33,334 bases of DNA, from positions 1 through 33,334 of the forward strand of contig NZ_JABASU010000028.1 of assembly GCF_016107555.1 (NCBI RefSeq), given 5' to 3'. The position numbers were made by a program, and so were the translations under genes. Numbering within the stretch: the first letter of the stretch is position 1; each line of letters begins with the position of its first letter. Shown piece after piece: positions 14,123-23,519 of the stretch. This stretch comes from Psychrobacter celer (GTDB taxonomy: Bacteria; Pseudomonadota; Gammaproteobacteria; Pseudomonadales; Moraxellaceae). The notes under the pieces were generated by a model. It had not been told where the DNA came from, made no database searches, and was given only the letters and a program-made list of their open reading frames with translations.

Positions 14123-15478
14123 TTATTGTAATAGCTTTTGTAACTCTATCTTCGTCATACCCTTATTAATGAGCGCTTGAATAAGATCTCGTTTGTCGAT
14201 TGCTTCAAGGCCATCAGATTGATAGTTATTTAACGAACTCTCAATTTGCTGCCTTGCTGTCTGAAAGTCTACGACCTCACCTTTGTCTCTAAGTAAGTCT
14301 AAAAAATCAGCCCAGACCTGCATAATCTTACGACGCTCTTCTAAATGCTGCGCGTGGTTATAAACCGCGCGAATGCTGCTTTTTTTATCATGTGCCATTT
14401 GCTTCTCGATCGCGTCACCCATATAGCCAAGCTCGTTTAGATTGGTTGAGGCGATATGACGAAAGCCGTGACCTGTTTGTTTGCCTGCGTAGCCTAAGAT
14501 ATCGAGCGCATTATTGATAAACTCCTCACTGTAGGGCTGATGCATACCTGTATGATAAAAAACGTACTCATATTTTCCCGTGATGGCTTTCATTTCCTTG
14601 AGCACTGCGAGCATTTGATCTGACAGCGGTACGACATGCTTACGCGCAATCTTAAGGTTATCAATATCAACACGCCATAGACGATTAGCAAAGTCGATAT
14701 GATCCCATTTCATCATACGCAGCTCAATGGTGCGGCAAAATGAGTAAGCTAAAAACTTCATACCTAAACGGGTCTGGTCATGACCATGATAGCCCTCAAT
14801 AGCTTGAAGTAGGGCAGGCAGCTCATGTATGTCTACGTGCTTCATGTGCTGGCTTTTGGCTTTGGGGTAGAGTTCCTTTAGATCATCGATTGGATTTTGC
14901 TCAATGATGCGTTCGCGTTTAGCACGTCTTAAAACATTAGCCACCAGATCAATTGTGCGTCTGGTCACCTCACGTGGCGGCTCACCTTTTTTGTTCACAC
15001 GCGTTTCGATCTCATCTGCCATCGATCGACAATCCTCAAAGCTCACGTCTTTTAGCGCAATGCCTTCAAAGTGGGGCAACACGTCTTTATGCATCCGGTT
15101 ATAGTCTTGCTGATATGTACGCGGCTTAACGTTGCGCTTGCGCTCAGCAAGCCAGTCTAAGGCGTAATCATTGAACTTTTGGGCGTGGATATTGGCAAGC
15201 TTGTCTTGACGCTTCTTGTTTTTTGGATCGATACCGTCTGCTAATAGCGCTTTGATCTCAGTATTGGCTTGTCTAGCCTCAGCTAATGACATGATGGGGT
15301 AAGTACCAAGTGTGAGGCGTGTTTGCTTACCATCGAAGCGATAGGCGCTTATCCATGTCTTTGTGCCTGTACTGCGTACCAAGAGCTGTAGCCCTTGCTG
15401 GTCACTGTATTTGTCAGGACGCGAAGGCGTACATTTTTCACTGGGTTTGAGCTTGCGGATCTTACTGTCGCTTAACAT
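14123..15478 (-). CDS. int: Tyrosine integrase, P4/DUF4102 type
   Basis: A 451-residue site-specific recombinase that inserts and excises the element. The N-terminal part (LSDSKIRKLKPSEK, GLQLLVRSTGTKTWISAYRF, RLTLGTYPIMSLAEAR) is the DUF4102 arm-binding domain. A SAM-like core-binding domain covers about 100-200. The catalytic domain has R249 in SFCRTIELRMMKW, the H337-GF-R340 box, H363 in QMAHDKK and the nucleophile Y373 in AVYNHAQ. About 60 residues follow the usual end, a modest C-terminal extension. AGGGA ten bases before ATG 15478 is the ribosome site, and a TTGGTCTA repeat lies between the two. The gene starts 283 bp from the tRNA-Ser 3' end and reads into the element, the standard layout for P4-type islands. 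All catalytic residues are present. Confidence 0.95.
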   Translation of the reverse strand: MLSDSKIRKLKPSEKCTPSRPDKYSDQQGLQLLVRSTGTKTWISAYRFDGKQTRLTLGTYPIMSLAEARQANTEIKALLADGIDPKNKKRQDKLANIHAQKFNDYALDWLAERKRNVKPRTYQQDYNRMHKDVLPHFEGIALKDVSFEDCRSMADEIETRVNKKGEPPREVTRRTIDLVANVLRRAKRERIIEQNPIDDLKELYPKAKSQHMKHVDIHELPALLQAIEGYHGHDQTRLGMKFLAYSFCRTIELRMMKWDHIDFANRLWRVDIDNLKIARKHVVPLSDQMLAVLKEMKAITGKYEYVFYHTGMHQPYSEEFINNALDILGYAGKQTGHGFRHIASTNLNELGYMGDAIEKQMAHDKKSSIRAVYNHAQHLEERRKIMQVWADFLDLLRDKGEVVDFQTARQQIESSLNNYQSDGLEAIDKRDLIQALINKGMTKIELQKLLQ

Positions 15479-15479
15479 G

Positions 15480-15614
15480 TTGGTCTATTCCCTATGCTGC
15501 CAAACCTTATGATTCAAGCGTTACAACTAAAACGTTGGTCTAAAGCTGAATCATAAAGCCTAAATGTTGGTCTTTTTGAGGTCTAATGAAATCATAGACC
15601 AACAGATAGACCAA
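15480..15614. repeat. Five TTGGTCTA-type octamers between int and tRNA-Ser
   Basis: TTGGTCTA occurs at 15480-15487 and 15535-15542. TTGGTCTT occurs at 15567-15574. The complement TAGACCAA occurs at 15595-15602 and 15607-15614. Three copies are direct and two inverted, and a partial GGTCTA lies near 15580. Their place beside the attachment site suggests arm-type integrase sites or sites for AlpA. The first copy lies in the int translation start, so binding could also autoregulate int. Confidence 0.65.
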
Positions 15615-15668
15615 CACAAGCTAAGGGATAGGTGGGTTATTCTCGGACAGATTAGGAAAACGTTAGGC

Positions 15669-15690
15669 ATAAAAAAACGCTAGACGCGTT
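15669..15690 (-). terminator. Terminator downstream of tRNA-Ser
   Basis: AACGC (15676-15680) and GCGTT (15686-15690) pair around TAGAC. The minus strand continues into a T-run (TTTTTTT with the stem, 15671-15677). It lies about 70 bp past the CCA end and would terminate the tRNA transcript. Confidence 0.7.
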
Positions 15691-15760
15691 ATTTATAAAG
15701 GGTTACAGAGGTATATAGGAGTGTTTAGGACAAGATAGGAAAAGGAGGGTTTTATAAGAT

Positions 15761-15851
15761 TGGCGGTGAAGGAGGGATTCGAACCCTCGATACGCTATGA
15801 ACGTATACACACTTTCCAGGCGTGCGGTTTCAGCCACTCACCCACTTCACC
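15761..15851 (-). tRNA. tRNA-Ser (anticodon GGA)
   Basis: The minus strand folds as a class II tRNA of 91 nt including an encoded CCA. The acceptor is GGTGAAG/CTTCACC. The anticodon arm is CACGC-CTGGAAA-GTGTG with anticodon GGA (reads UCC/UCU). The long variable arm is ATACG/CGTAT, and the T-arm is GAGGG-TTCGAAT-CCCTC. The discriminator is G. Its 3' end faces the integrase gene, so the tRNA is the likely attachment site of the element at 7060-15760. Confidence 0.95.
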
Positions 15852-16008
15852 GTTTAGACAGACCGCATTTGCACGATACTGATTTTTGACTGGCTAAGTA
15901 TAGCGGATACCATTTAAAAAGTCACGACTTACGCCTTATCTTTCTTTATTGATGGACGCCTGCTAGGATACGCATACGAAATAACAAGTATAGACGATTG
16001 AGAGTTGC

Positions 16009-16899
16009 ATGATAAGAGTTGGTGGGTATCAAGGTGTTTTGAACAACAGCATAATGGTGGTATTTGCTATCGTCGTAGGGCTATCATCAGCGCAGGCAGA
16101 TGATCTTACTCAGTGTAGTCAATCTTTTTATGGCGGGGTTTATCCAGAGTTTACCAATACCAAGCTTAATAAGAAGACTCAAGCGCTGTGTATGGACGGG
16201 TTTGCTGTTATGTACTCGGGCGTGTCACGGACACCATTGTGGTCAGCTGAGCATCTAGACCGCCGCCGCTTGCAGCAAGCAAAAACCATCGACCGCGAAG
16301 ACAGCTTTCATGAGGAGAGCCGTCTACCTAAGTCTATGCGCGCCTCGTTGTCTGATTATTCAGGTTCAGGCTATGATCGTGGGCATCTAGCGCCCAATGC
16401 CGATATGGCCACGCGCTCGCAGCAATACGACAGCTTCAGTCTGGCTAATATCGCGCCGCAATCGCCGCGCAATAATCGTTACATTTGGCGTAATATCGAG
16501 TCTGCTACCCGCTACTTAACCCAGCAGTATGGCGAAGTCTATACCATCACGGGCGTGGCTTTTACGGGCAAAAAGACCAAACAGCTTGCCGAGCGCGTAT
16601 TGGTACCCAGTCATTTTTTCAAGGCCGTCTATATTCCAGCGACCAATCAAGCAGGGGTGTATTACGCGCCCAATGATGAGTCAGAGCGCATAGAGGTCAT
16701 TAGTCTAGATGAGCTAACGGCTAAAGTCGGCATTGATGTCTTGCCAGTGCTCGATCGCCAGACCAAAGCGCAAGCGTTTGCGCTGCCACTAAAGGCAGGT
16801 GAGAGCGCCGACTTGCCTGATCAGCCAGTAGAGGAGCCGACATGGCTGCTGTTTGTTTGGGCGATTATTGAGTGGCTACTGATTCAATTACAGGCTTAA
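16009..16899 (+). CDS. Exported DNA/RNA non-specific endonuclease (DRGH family)
   Basis: A 296-residue nuclease of the Serratia-nuclease family. The catalytic motif DRGHLAP is at 123-129 with H126 as general base. The Mg-binding asparagine region is SPRNNRYIWRNIE (about 152-164). A signal peptide covers about 1-30 (IMVVFAIVVGLSSAQA, cut before DD), so the enzyme acts in the periplasm or outside. The last 20 residues (TWLLFVWAIIEWLLIQLQA) are strongly hydrophobic, an unusual tail that may anchor it to the membrane. The ATG at 16009 has only a weak GAGAG site; an internal ATG at 16054 would still leave a signal peptide. Likely roles are nucleic-acid scavenging or defence against incoming DNA (inference). 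Confidence 0.9.
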   Translation: MIRVGGYQGVLNNSIMVVFAIVVGLSSAQADDLTQCSQSFYGGVYPEFTNTKLNKKTQALCMDGFAVMYSGVSRTPLWSAEHLDRRRLQQAKTIDREDSFHEESRLPKSMRASLSDYSGSGYDRGHLAPNADMATRSQQYDSFSLANIAPQSPRNNRYIWRNIESATRYLTQQYGEVYTITGVAFTGKKTKQLAERVLVPSHFFKAVYIPATNQAGVYYAPNDESERIEVISLDELTAKVGIDVLPVLDRQTKAQAFALPLKAGESADLPDQPVEEPTWLLFVWAIIEWLLIQLQA

Positions 16900-16965
16900 C
16901 ATGCTTTTAGCGACATCTCAATGTGCTGATATACATGACTGAATTACTATAAAAAGGATGACAAA

Positions 16966-17229
16966 ATGATTGAACCCTTTGCCAATAACCACCAAAGCAT
17001 GCAAATTGGAGAGCTGGTCATCGAAAACCAGCAGGACAAAATCACGATTTATGGCGATATCGATGTGACATTCGATGCAGCAGGACATCGTCAGGCTCAG
17101 CAGTTACACGAGCTGACAACCAAAATTATGCAAGCTTTTGATGATGGTTTTCCTTATAGTAATAACGAGGCAAAGTCAAAAGAAAATGATGACCAATCGG
17201 ACAAGGATATCGACAACCCTTTCCTGTAA
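16966..17229 (+). CDS. Small acidic cytoplasmic protein, function unknown
   Basis: An 87-residue protein with AAAAAGGATGACAAA before the ATG, a strong ribosome site. The first 60 residues (MQIGELVIENQQDKITIYGD, then HELTTKIMQAFDDGFP) look like a small folded domain. The tail is rich in D, E, K and S and probably disordered. No motif or family is recognised. It lies 66 bp after the nuclease on the same strand and may share its transcript. Confidence 0.75.
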   Translation: MIEPFANNHQSMQIGELVIENQQDKITIYGDIDVTFDAAGHRQAQQLHELTTKIMQAFDDGFPYSNNEAKSKENDDQSDKDIDNPFL

Positions 17230-17307
17230 CTCTTTGATATGGTTTTGGTTTTACAGAAATAATAAAGTACAAAAAAACTACTAGGCAAACAGATAAAATT
17301 GCTTATA

Positions 17308-17442
17308 ATGGGTCAAGACATCGTTTATGTCGCTCAAATCTTTGAACAAAAGCTTGTGAGTAATCGCGATAACGACTATCAAACGGCACATGCTAACTTA
17401 CGATGTGCGGTGTTGATGAGTAAAATCGCAGCGCTTATATAA
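17308..17442 (+). CDS. Doubtful small ORF, 44 aa
   Basis: ATG 17308 opens a 44-codon frame (MGQDIVYVAQIFEQKLVSNR at its start) with plausible coding composition but no clear Shine-Dalgarno. It fills half of the otherwise empty 306 bp between the acidic protein and the DUF2147 gene. Nothing else is seen in that gap. It may be a relic or chance. Confidence 0.22.
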   Translation: MGQDIVYVAQIFEQKLVSNRDNDYQTAHANLRCAVLMSKIAALI

Positions 17443-17535
17443 AAGATTCTAGCAAAGGATGAGCATAGAACAGCAGAAACATCACGTTTCGAGCAATCAT
17501 TGTTTGATTAATCATTGTATGAAGGGAGTCACTCT

Positions 17536-17919
17536 ATGAAACTATTTACAAAAACCGCTTTAGCAGCTGCCGGTATCAGTATGGCGACCATGGCGTTTGC
17601 CGCTGATCCATTACACAATACAACATGGCAGACGTATGACGACGGTAAGCCAAAAGGCACGGTAAAAATCACCGAGTCTAACGGGGTGTTGACAGGTAAG
17701 CTCATTGCAACGAACTCCGCCAAAGGCAAAAAACACGTCGGCATGACTGTCATCAAAGGCCTAAAAGCTGACGGTGGTGGTAAATATAGCGGTGGGACGA
17801 TCACTGATCCAGAAAAGGGTAAAGACTATCGCATGACAGCAAGCTTGAATGGTAATTCTTTGAAACTAAAAGGTTACATCGGGCCATTCTCACGCAGTCA
17901 AACATGGAAAAAGAAATAA
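17536..17919 (+). CDS. Secreted DUF2147-family protein
   Basis: A 127-residue exported protein with a signal peptide (MKLFTKTALAAAGISMATMA then FAA, cut near residue 22). A small beta-rich domain follows, with TWQTYDDGKPKGTVKI, GVLTGKLI and GYIGPFSRSQTWKKK, the DUF2147 pattern common in proteobacteria. Function is unknown; such proteins are periplasmic or outer-membrane associated. I place the start at 17536 instead of the in-frame ATG at 17515, because GAAGGGAGT lies just before it and the signal peptide begins there. A strong terminator follows 42 bp after the stop. Confidence 0.85.
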   Translation: MKLFTKTALAAAGISMATMAFAADPLHNTTWQTYDDGKPKGTVKITESNGVLTGKLIATNSAKGKKHVGMTVIKGLKADGGGKYSGGTITDPEKGKDYRMTASLNGNSLKLKGYIGPFSRSQTWKKK

Positions 17920-17960
17920 GTCGATCAAGTAGTTTTTTATCAGATCTGTACTTAATAGAT

Positions 17961-17998
17961 AAAATCCCGCACTACCGAAAGGTACTGCGGGATTTTTT
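17961..17998 (+). terminator. Strong intrinsic terminator after the DUF2147 gene
   Basis: AAAATCCCGCA (17961-17971) pairs with TGCGGGATTTT (17986-17996). An inner ACC-GAAA-GGT tetraloop stem with one flanking mismatch closes the hairpin. The T-run serves the plus strand, and the A-run on the left gives a weaker minus-strand signal. Confidence 0.9.
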
Positions 17999-18052
17999 AT
18001 GTTTTACATTTTATTGTGTGAGTAAGGGGAGGTTACTCAATAAAATAATAAA

Positions 18053-18081
18053 CGCTGACACTACATAAAGTAGTATCAGCG
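18053..18081 (-). terminator. amtB terminator
   Basis: CGCTGACACTAC (18053-18064) and GTAGTATCAGCG (18070-18081) form a 12-bp stem with one mismatch. The minus strand continues as TTTATTATTTT. It lies 33 bp beyond the amtB stop. A smaller dyad TGAGTAA/TTACTCA follows at 18019-18039. Confidence 0.75.
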
Positions 18082-18113
18082 CATCGAGCAGGATTAAACC
18101 TGTCTGCTAGATC

Positions 18114-19376
18114 TTATCTGACAAATTCTGGATACGCTTCCATACCACACTCTGCGATATCTGCGCCTTCGTATTCATCCTCTTCAGAGATGCGTATACC
18201 TATGATCAGCTTGATCAGTGACCAAACGATTAGGCTTGAGACAAACACCCAGACAAAGATCGTCGCCGCGCCTGCGATTTGACCCAAAAAAGTCGCCGCA
18301 GGATTGGTAATAGGTACGATAAGTAAGCCAAACAGACCCACGACACCGTGTACTGAGATTGCGCCCACTGGGTCATCTATTTTTAGTTTATCGAGTGCCA
18401 AGATAGACAAGACCACGATAACTCCAGCGATCAGCCCAAAGAGCGTGGCTTGTAAGGCAGAAGGGGTCGATGGCTCAGCAGTGATGGCGACCAGCCCCGC
18501 GAGTGCACCGTTTAAGAGCATGGTCAGATCCGCTTTACCAAAGATCAAACGTGCCAGCAGCAATGCTCCGATAGCGCCGCCTGCGGCTGCGGCGTTGGTG
18601 TTCAAAAACACCATGGCCACAGAGTTGGCACTGGCGATGTCACCCAGCTTGAGGACGGAGCCGCCATTAAACCCAAACCAGCCCATCCACAGTATCAAAG
18701 TCCCAAGGGCGGCCAGTGGCAGGTTGGCCCCCGGTATCGCCCGTATTTCACCTTTTGGTCCGTACTTGCCTTTGCGCGCACCTAGTAGTAGTACGCCTGC
18801 CAATGCCGCCGCCGCTCCTGCCATATGCACAATACCTGAGCCAGCAAAATCAGAGAACCCCAAGTCGCCAAGGTTATATAAACCAAACACATCGTTGCCG
18901 CCCCATGTCCAGCTGCCTTCTAATGGATAAATCAGCCCTGTCATGACTACTGCAAACAACAAAAACGACCATAGCTTCATACGCTCAGCCACCGCGCCTG
19001 AGACGATAGACATACAGGTCGCCACAAACACCACTTGAAAGAAAAAGTCAGAGGCTGCAGAGTAGACAGAGTCACCGCCAAAGCCGTTTTCGCTAGAGGC
19101 TGCTAGTGCGTCTTCTACTAAGGTATCGCCGCCTGCAATTCCGCTCAAGAACAGATCGCCACCATACATAATGGCATAACCGCAAATCATATACATGGTA
19201 CAGGCGGTAGCAAATAGAGCGACGTTTTTGGTTAAAATCTCAACAGTGTTTTTGGAGCGGACCAGCCCTGCTTCTAGCATGGTAAAACCCGCTGCCATCC
19301 ACATGACGAGCGCGCCACACATTAAAAAATAGAACGTATCAAGTGCGTACTGAAGCTCAAAGATTTGGTTTTGCAT
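18114..19376 (-). CDS. amtB: Ammonium transporter
   Basis: A 420-residue inner-membrane ammonium channel with about 11 membrane segments. Typical motifs are FYFLMCGALVMWMAAGFTML near the N-terminus, SGIVHMAGAAAALAGVLLLG with the first pore histidine, GWFGFNGGS, and SVHGVVGLFG with the second pore histidine. It imports ammonium under nitrogen limitation and is gated by the PII protein encoded next to it. There is no cleaved signal peptide of the E. coli type; the protein starts almost directly in the first membrane segment. It lies 80 bp downstream of glnK in a glnK-amtB operon. Confidence 0.96.
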   Translation of the reverse strand: MQNQIFELQYALDTFYFLMCGALVMWMAAGFTMLEAGLVRSKNTVEILTKNVALFATACTMYMICGYAIMYGGDLFLSGIAGGDTLVEDALAASSENGFGGDSVYSAASDFFFQVVFVATCMSIVSGAVAERMKLWSFLLFAVVMTGLIYPLEGSWTWGGNDVFGLYNLGDLGFSDFAGSGIVHMAGAAAALAGVLLLGARKGKYGPKGEIRAIPGANLPLAALGTLILWMGWFGFNGGSVLKLGDIASANSVAMVFLNTNAAAAGGAIGALLLARLIFGKADLTMLLNGALAGLVAITAEPSTPSALQATLFGLIAGVIVVLSILALDKLKIDDPVGAISVHGVVGLFGLLIVPITNPAATFLGQIAGAATIFVWVFVSSLIVWSLIKLIIGIRISEEDEYEGADIAECGMEAYPEFVR

Positions 19377-19456
19377 GTTAATTCCCCCTTGAATTGATGC
19401 AATATAGAGCGTTAGGTAGGACTTACAAATCAGCGTTTGTAAGTAGGTCGTGCGCT

Positions 19457-20266
<810 letters not shown>

Positions 20267-21121
20267 TTATGCTTTAGGAAAAAGCAGATAAGGGGTTTGG
20301 GTGCTGACCAGTAATTTTTCCGTATCGCTGCCTTGCAATAGCTCACGTAAGCGCGACTGCCCAAACGCCCCTGACATCAACAGGCCAATGTCGTTTTCGG
20401 TTTGATAATAATTGAGGGCTGCTGTCACGTCGCGGCAATCGAGCAACGCCTTTTTCGACTTGATGCCCGCTTGCTTGAGGCGCGCGTAAGCTTCGCGCAG
20501 CGCATCGCAGTTTTCAGAGTTTTCTTTGCCCACCATCACGATGTGGACGGTTAGGGCGCGAATAAGTGGCGTTTTACAGAGCCAATTGAGCATTTTATGA
20601 CAAGTGGGACTGTTGTCGAAGGCAAATAGCGCCGTCGTAGGGGGCGAAAATGGTGCATGAGTCACCAAAATGGGGCAAAGACTGACTCTGATGAGTCGGC
20701 TCAAAGTCGATTTGCAAGTGACATGATGACCGATGACAATCAATTGCGCTTTGTCATCGACATAATCGATACTTTCACTGAGGTTTTCGTGCCGATGCAA
20801 CGTATAGGTTTTTAGTTTTTGTCTTTGCTGCTCGCAGTAGGTTGTGGCTTGATGCAACAGCAGCTTGCCTTGGGCTTTTAATTCACAGTTGCTTAGGTGT
20901 TCTTTATTGGTAAATTGCTCAAGCAAGGTGTTTTCGTCGTCGATATTTAGGCAGCCAGAGTAGTTTACCGCGGCTTTTTGTTGCAGGCTTGGCACCGAGT
21001 GCAGGAGGCCGATAGGCACTTGCAGGCGAGTTGCTGCCCACATACTGGCTTTCAACACGGCTTGCACGTGATCAGGACAGTCCAAGCAGGCAATCACACT
21101 ATCTGGTTTTAAATTACTCAT
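20267..21121 (-). CDS. Two-domain universal stress protein (UspA family)
   Basis: A 284-residue cytoplasmic protein with two Usp domains in tandem. The first runs from DSVIACLDCPDHVQAVLKAS to QLIVIGHHV and LCPILVTHAPF (about 7-157). The second runs from ALFAFDNSPTCHKML to GLLMSGAFGQSRLRELLQGS and TPYLLFPKA. The second domain keeps a G-x2-x-G-like loop; ATP binding is uncertain. It lies just downstream of and in line with the SulP transporter gene, a pairing known for SulP anion transporters, so it probably modulates that transporter or shares its regulation. Confidence 0.88.
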   Translation of the reverse strand: MSNLKPDSVIACLDCPDHVQAVLKASMWAATRLQVPIGLLHSVPSLQQKAAVNYSGCLNIDDENTLLEQFTNKEHLSNCELKAQGKLLLHQATTYCEQQRQKLKTYTLHRHENLSESIDYVDDKAQLIVIGHHVTCKSTLSRLIRVSLCPILVTHAPFSPPTTALFAFDNSPTCHKMLNWLCKTPLIRALTVHIVMVGKENSENCDALREAYARLKQAGIKSKKALLDCRDVTAALNYYQTENDIGLLMSGAFGQSRLRELLQGSDTEKLLVSTQTPYLLFPKA

Positions 21122-21255
21122 AAGACCACCACATCATTCCGACAATAAAAAGACAGCTGCTTGGCGAAAAGCTGGGCAATGTGACTGATACCCAACTCTC
21201 TCAACCAACGCAGCTGTTTATTAAACTATATATTCAATTATCTACTGGTAATGCA

Positions 21256-22755
21256 TTAATCCAGCAAGCCAATGTCTCGGCGATCGTGGATAGAAAAACG
21301 GTCAATCAGGGTTCGGCTTGCATTATTGAGTCCCACCACTTTGACATCAATACCTTCTCGTTGCAAGCGCATGACCAGCTTGTCCAAAGTGTCCACGGCG
21401 CTGACGTCCCAAAAGTGCGCTTGGCTGACGTCAATCTCGATACTATCTACGGCTTCTTTGGTATCAAAGCTGTGCAAAAACTGCGTGGTCGAGGCAAAAA
21501 ACACCTGCCCTTGCACATAGTAATAACGCGTGTTGCTACGCTCATCGTACTCACTAAAGATGGTTAAGAATTGACCAATCTTATTGGCAAATGCCAAGGC
21601 AGAGAGCAGGACACCGACGCCGACACCGTACGCCAGATTGTGCGTAAATACTGTGGTCACGACCGTGGCTAGCATGACGATGTTAAATGACATCGGATGC
21701 GTTTTAAACTCGCGAATAGACTGCCAATTAAAAGTGCCAATCGACACCATAATCATCACCGCCACCAGTGCGGCCATTGGGATTTGACTGACCCAGTCGC
21801 TCAAAAACACCACTAAGATGAGCAGCACCACACCGGCAATCAAGGTCGACAAGCGCGTCCGACCGCCAGATTTGACGTTGATCATCGACTGACCAATCAT
21901 CGCACAGCCGGCCATACCGCCAAAAAACCCTGACACCACGTTGGCCATCCCTTGACCACGGCATTCTTTGTTTTTATCACTTGGCGTATCTGTCAACTCA
22001 TCCACGATGGTCGCCGTCATCATAGACTCTAGCAAACCTACGATGGCAAGCGCGATAGAGTAAGGCGCGATGATCAGTAAAGTATTGAGGTTTAGAGGGA
22101 TATCTGGCAACAAAAACATCGGCAGCGAATCTGGCAGATCACCCATGCTGCCGACGTTACGAATATCAAGGTTCATATACATCGCCACCGCTGTCAGACC
22201 CACGATACAGATAAGCGGCGATGGAATCACCCGTCCGATTTTCGGAATCAGCGGAAACAAGTAAATAATCGCAAGGCCTGCTGCGGTCATGATGTAGACT
22301 GTCATCCCGACGCGCTCAGTCATTGGGTTTAGCTCAGGGAGCTGGGCGGCAAAGATGAGTATCGCCAAGGCGTTGACAAAGCCAATCACCACCGAGCGCG
22401 AGACAAAGCGCATCAAATTACCCAGCTTTAAAATACCCATCACAATCTGAATACTGCCGCACAGTAAAGTCGCGGCCAGTAGATACTGTAAGCCATGCTC
22501 AGCGACCAAGTCGACCATCACCAGTGCCATCGCGCCTGTCGCCGCCGAAATCATACCTGGACGACCACCGACAAAACTGATCACCACCGCGATACAAAAC
22601 GAGGCATACAAGCCGACCTTTGGATCGACCCCAGCGATGATAGAAAAGGCAATGGCTTCAGGGATTAAGGCGAGGGCAACGACCAGACCTGATAACACAT
22701 CACCACGAACATTGGAAAACCACTCGTCACGTAAGTTATCAATAAAAGATGTCAT
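21256..22755 (-). CDS. SulP-family anion transporter with STAS domain
   Basis: A 499-residue inner-membrane transporter for sulfate, bicarbonate or another anion. The N-terminal membrane domain has [20 protein letters not shown] (about 17-36), [20 protein letters not shown] and [21 protein letters not shown] cytoplasmic STAS domain occupies the last 100 residues ([20 protein letters not shown], then [20 protein letters not shown]). I use ATG 22755; a TTG at 22782 could extend it by nine residues, but neither has a clear ribosome site. Substrate cannot be told from sequence. Pairing with the Usp gene 135 bp downstream resembles bicarbonate-type SulP loci. Confidence 0.9.
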   Translation of the reverse strand: MTSFIDNLRDEWFSNVRGDVLSGLVVALALIPEAIAFSIIAGVDPKVGLYASFCIAVVISFVGGRPGMISAATGAMALVMVDLVAEHGLQYLLAATLLCGSIQIVMGILKLGNLMRFVSRSVVIGFVNALAILIFAAQLPELNPMTERVGMTVYIMTAAGLAIIYLFPLIPKIGRVIPSPLICIVGLTAVAMYMNLDIRNVGSMGDLPDSLPMFLLPDIPLNLNTLLIIAPYSIALAIVGLLESMMTATIVDELTDTPSDKNKECRGQGMANVVSGFFGGMAGCAMIGQSMINVKSGGRTRLSTLIAGVVLLILVVFLSDWVSQIPMAALVAVMIMVSIGTFNWQSIREFKTHPMSFNIVMLATVVTTVFTHNLAYGVGVGVLLSALAFANKIGQFLTIFSEYDERSNTRYYYVQGQVFFASTTQFLHSFDTKEAVDSIEIDVSQAHFWDVSAVDTLDKLVMRLQREGIDVKVVGLNNASRTLIDRFSIHDRRDIGLLD

Positions 22756-23519
22756 AAGTAAACTGCATAGGGTTAGAGGCAAAAAAAGTAATCATCCATA
22801 AAATGATCGCGTCGCTATAAAATAGCGGTTCATCTTTTTTTTACCACAACATGCGCCTTGTCATGTTGTGGTATTGAATTATCAGAGGTCAATCATCAAC
22901 ACATCGATGGATTTATTGATGGGTATCACAAATACACTCACCAATAACAACTATGATGATAAATCCTATCAGATTGCCTAAAAAATAGTATTTAAAATGG
23001 GTGCTTAAAGTAGTGTATATAAAATAGCACCTACAATAACGTATAGAGTCAGCAATGAGATGCTGCAATAGAAGGTGATAAAACGCTGTCCAACAAGCAC
23101 AGCAGTTTGATTTTGATAGCAAGGTAGCCTAAGTCGCCGCAACTCAAAAATGACTGAGGGGCAAATAGCAGGCAAACGCTAACAACATGCTACACTAAAA
23201 TGCCAAGCTCAAGACTTAGAGTAAGACTTAGCAAAAACCCTGTGCTGACAGATCAGGGCGGCTATTATAACATTAGACCTTGAATATAAAAACAGGCGCA
23301 TAATAGCATAAAGTCATAAAAAATCAGTACCGAAATCTGAACGATACCGTTATCATGATTGTTATCTTGACGGTAGCGCTTAACGCTTGATACAGCAGCA
23401 TCGCTAATGCCATGCCAGCCGCTTCAGCCACTATATAGAGCCTCTTTTATTCGTCTTATCCTGTATCTTAGCCATATTACCCATCGTTTGCTTGTTTAAT
23501 TTTAATAGAAGGAATAGAT
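22756..23519. other. Gene-free region between sulP and murD
   Basis: No convincing gene lies in these 764 bp. It should hold the sulP promoter (leftward) and the murD promoter (rightward). Near sulP are two hairpins, CGCTAT/ATAGCG (22813-22827) and a perfect 12-bp dyad (22842-22873). Near 23211-23231 the 9-mer AAGACTTAG is repeated with 12-bp periodicity. A 69-codon leftward frame at 22913-23122 was judged non-coding. Confidence 0.6.
22842..22873. promoter_or_regulatory. Perfect 12-bp dyad upstream of sulP
   Basis: TACCACAACATG (22842-22853) and CATGTTGTGGTA (22862-22873) are exact complements with an 8-bp spacer, about 90 bp before the sulP start. An eight-T run precedes it on the plus strand, so it is not placed as a terminator for either strand. 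An operator or a leader-RNA hairpin is likely. Confidence 0.5.

Noticed and set aside
15480..15614. The TTGGTCTA repeats as a CRISPR or iteron array
   Set aside because: Spacing is irregular, orientation is mixed, and the unit is only 8 bp; arm-type protein sites fit better than CRISPR, and regular iterons are not seen.
22756..22782. SulP starting at TTG 22782
   Set aside because: No ribosome site supports it, and ATG 22755 directly precedes the conserved cytoplasmic N-terminus.
22834..22873. The TACCACAACATG dyad as a sulP or rightward terminator
   Set aside because: The T-run lies before the dyad on the plus strand and becomes an A-run after it on the minus strand, so neither strand has a proper U-tract.
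22913..23122. A 69-codon leftward frame rich in C, Y, F and I
   Set aside because: Composition and lack of a ribosome site look like a chance frame in AT-rich spacer DNA; no motif or context supports a gene.
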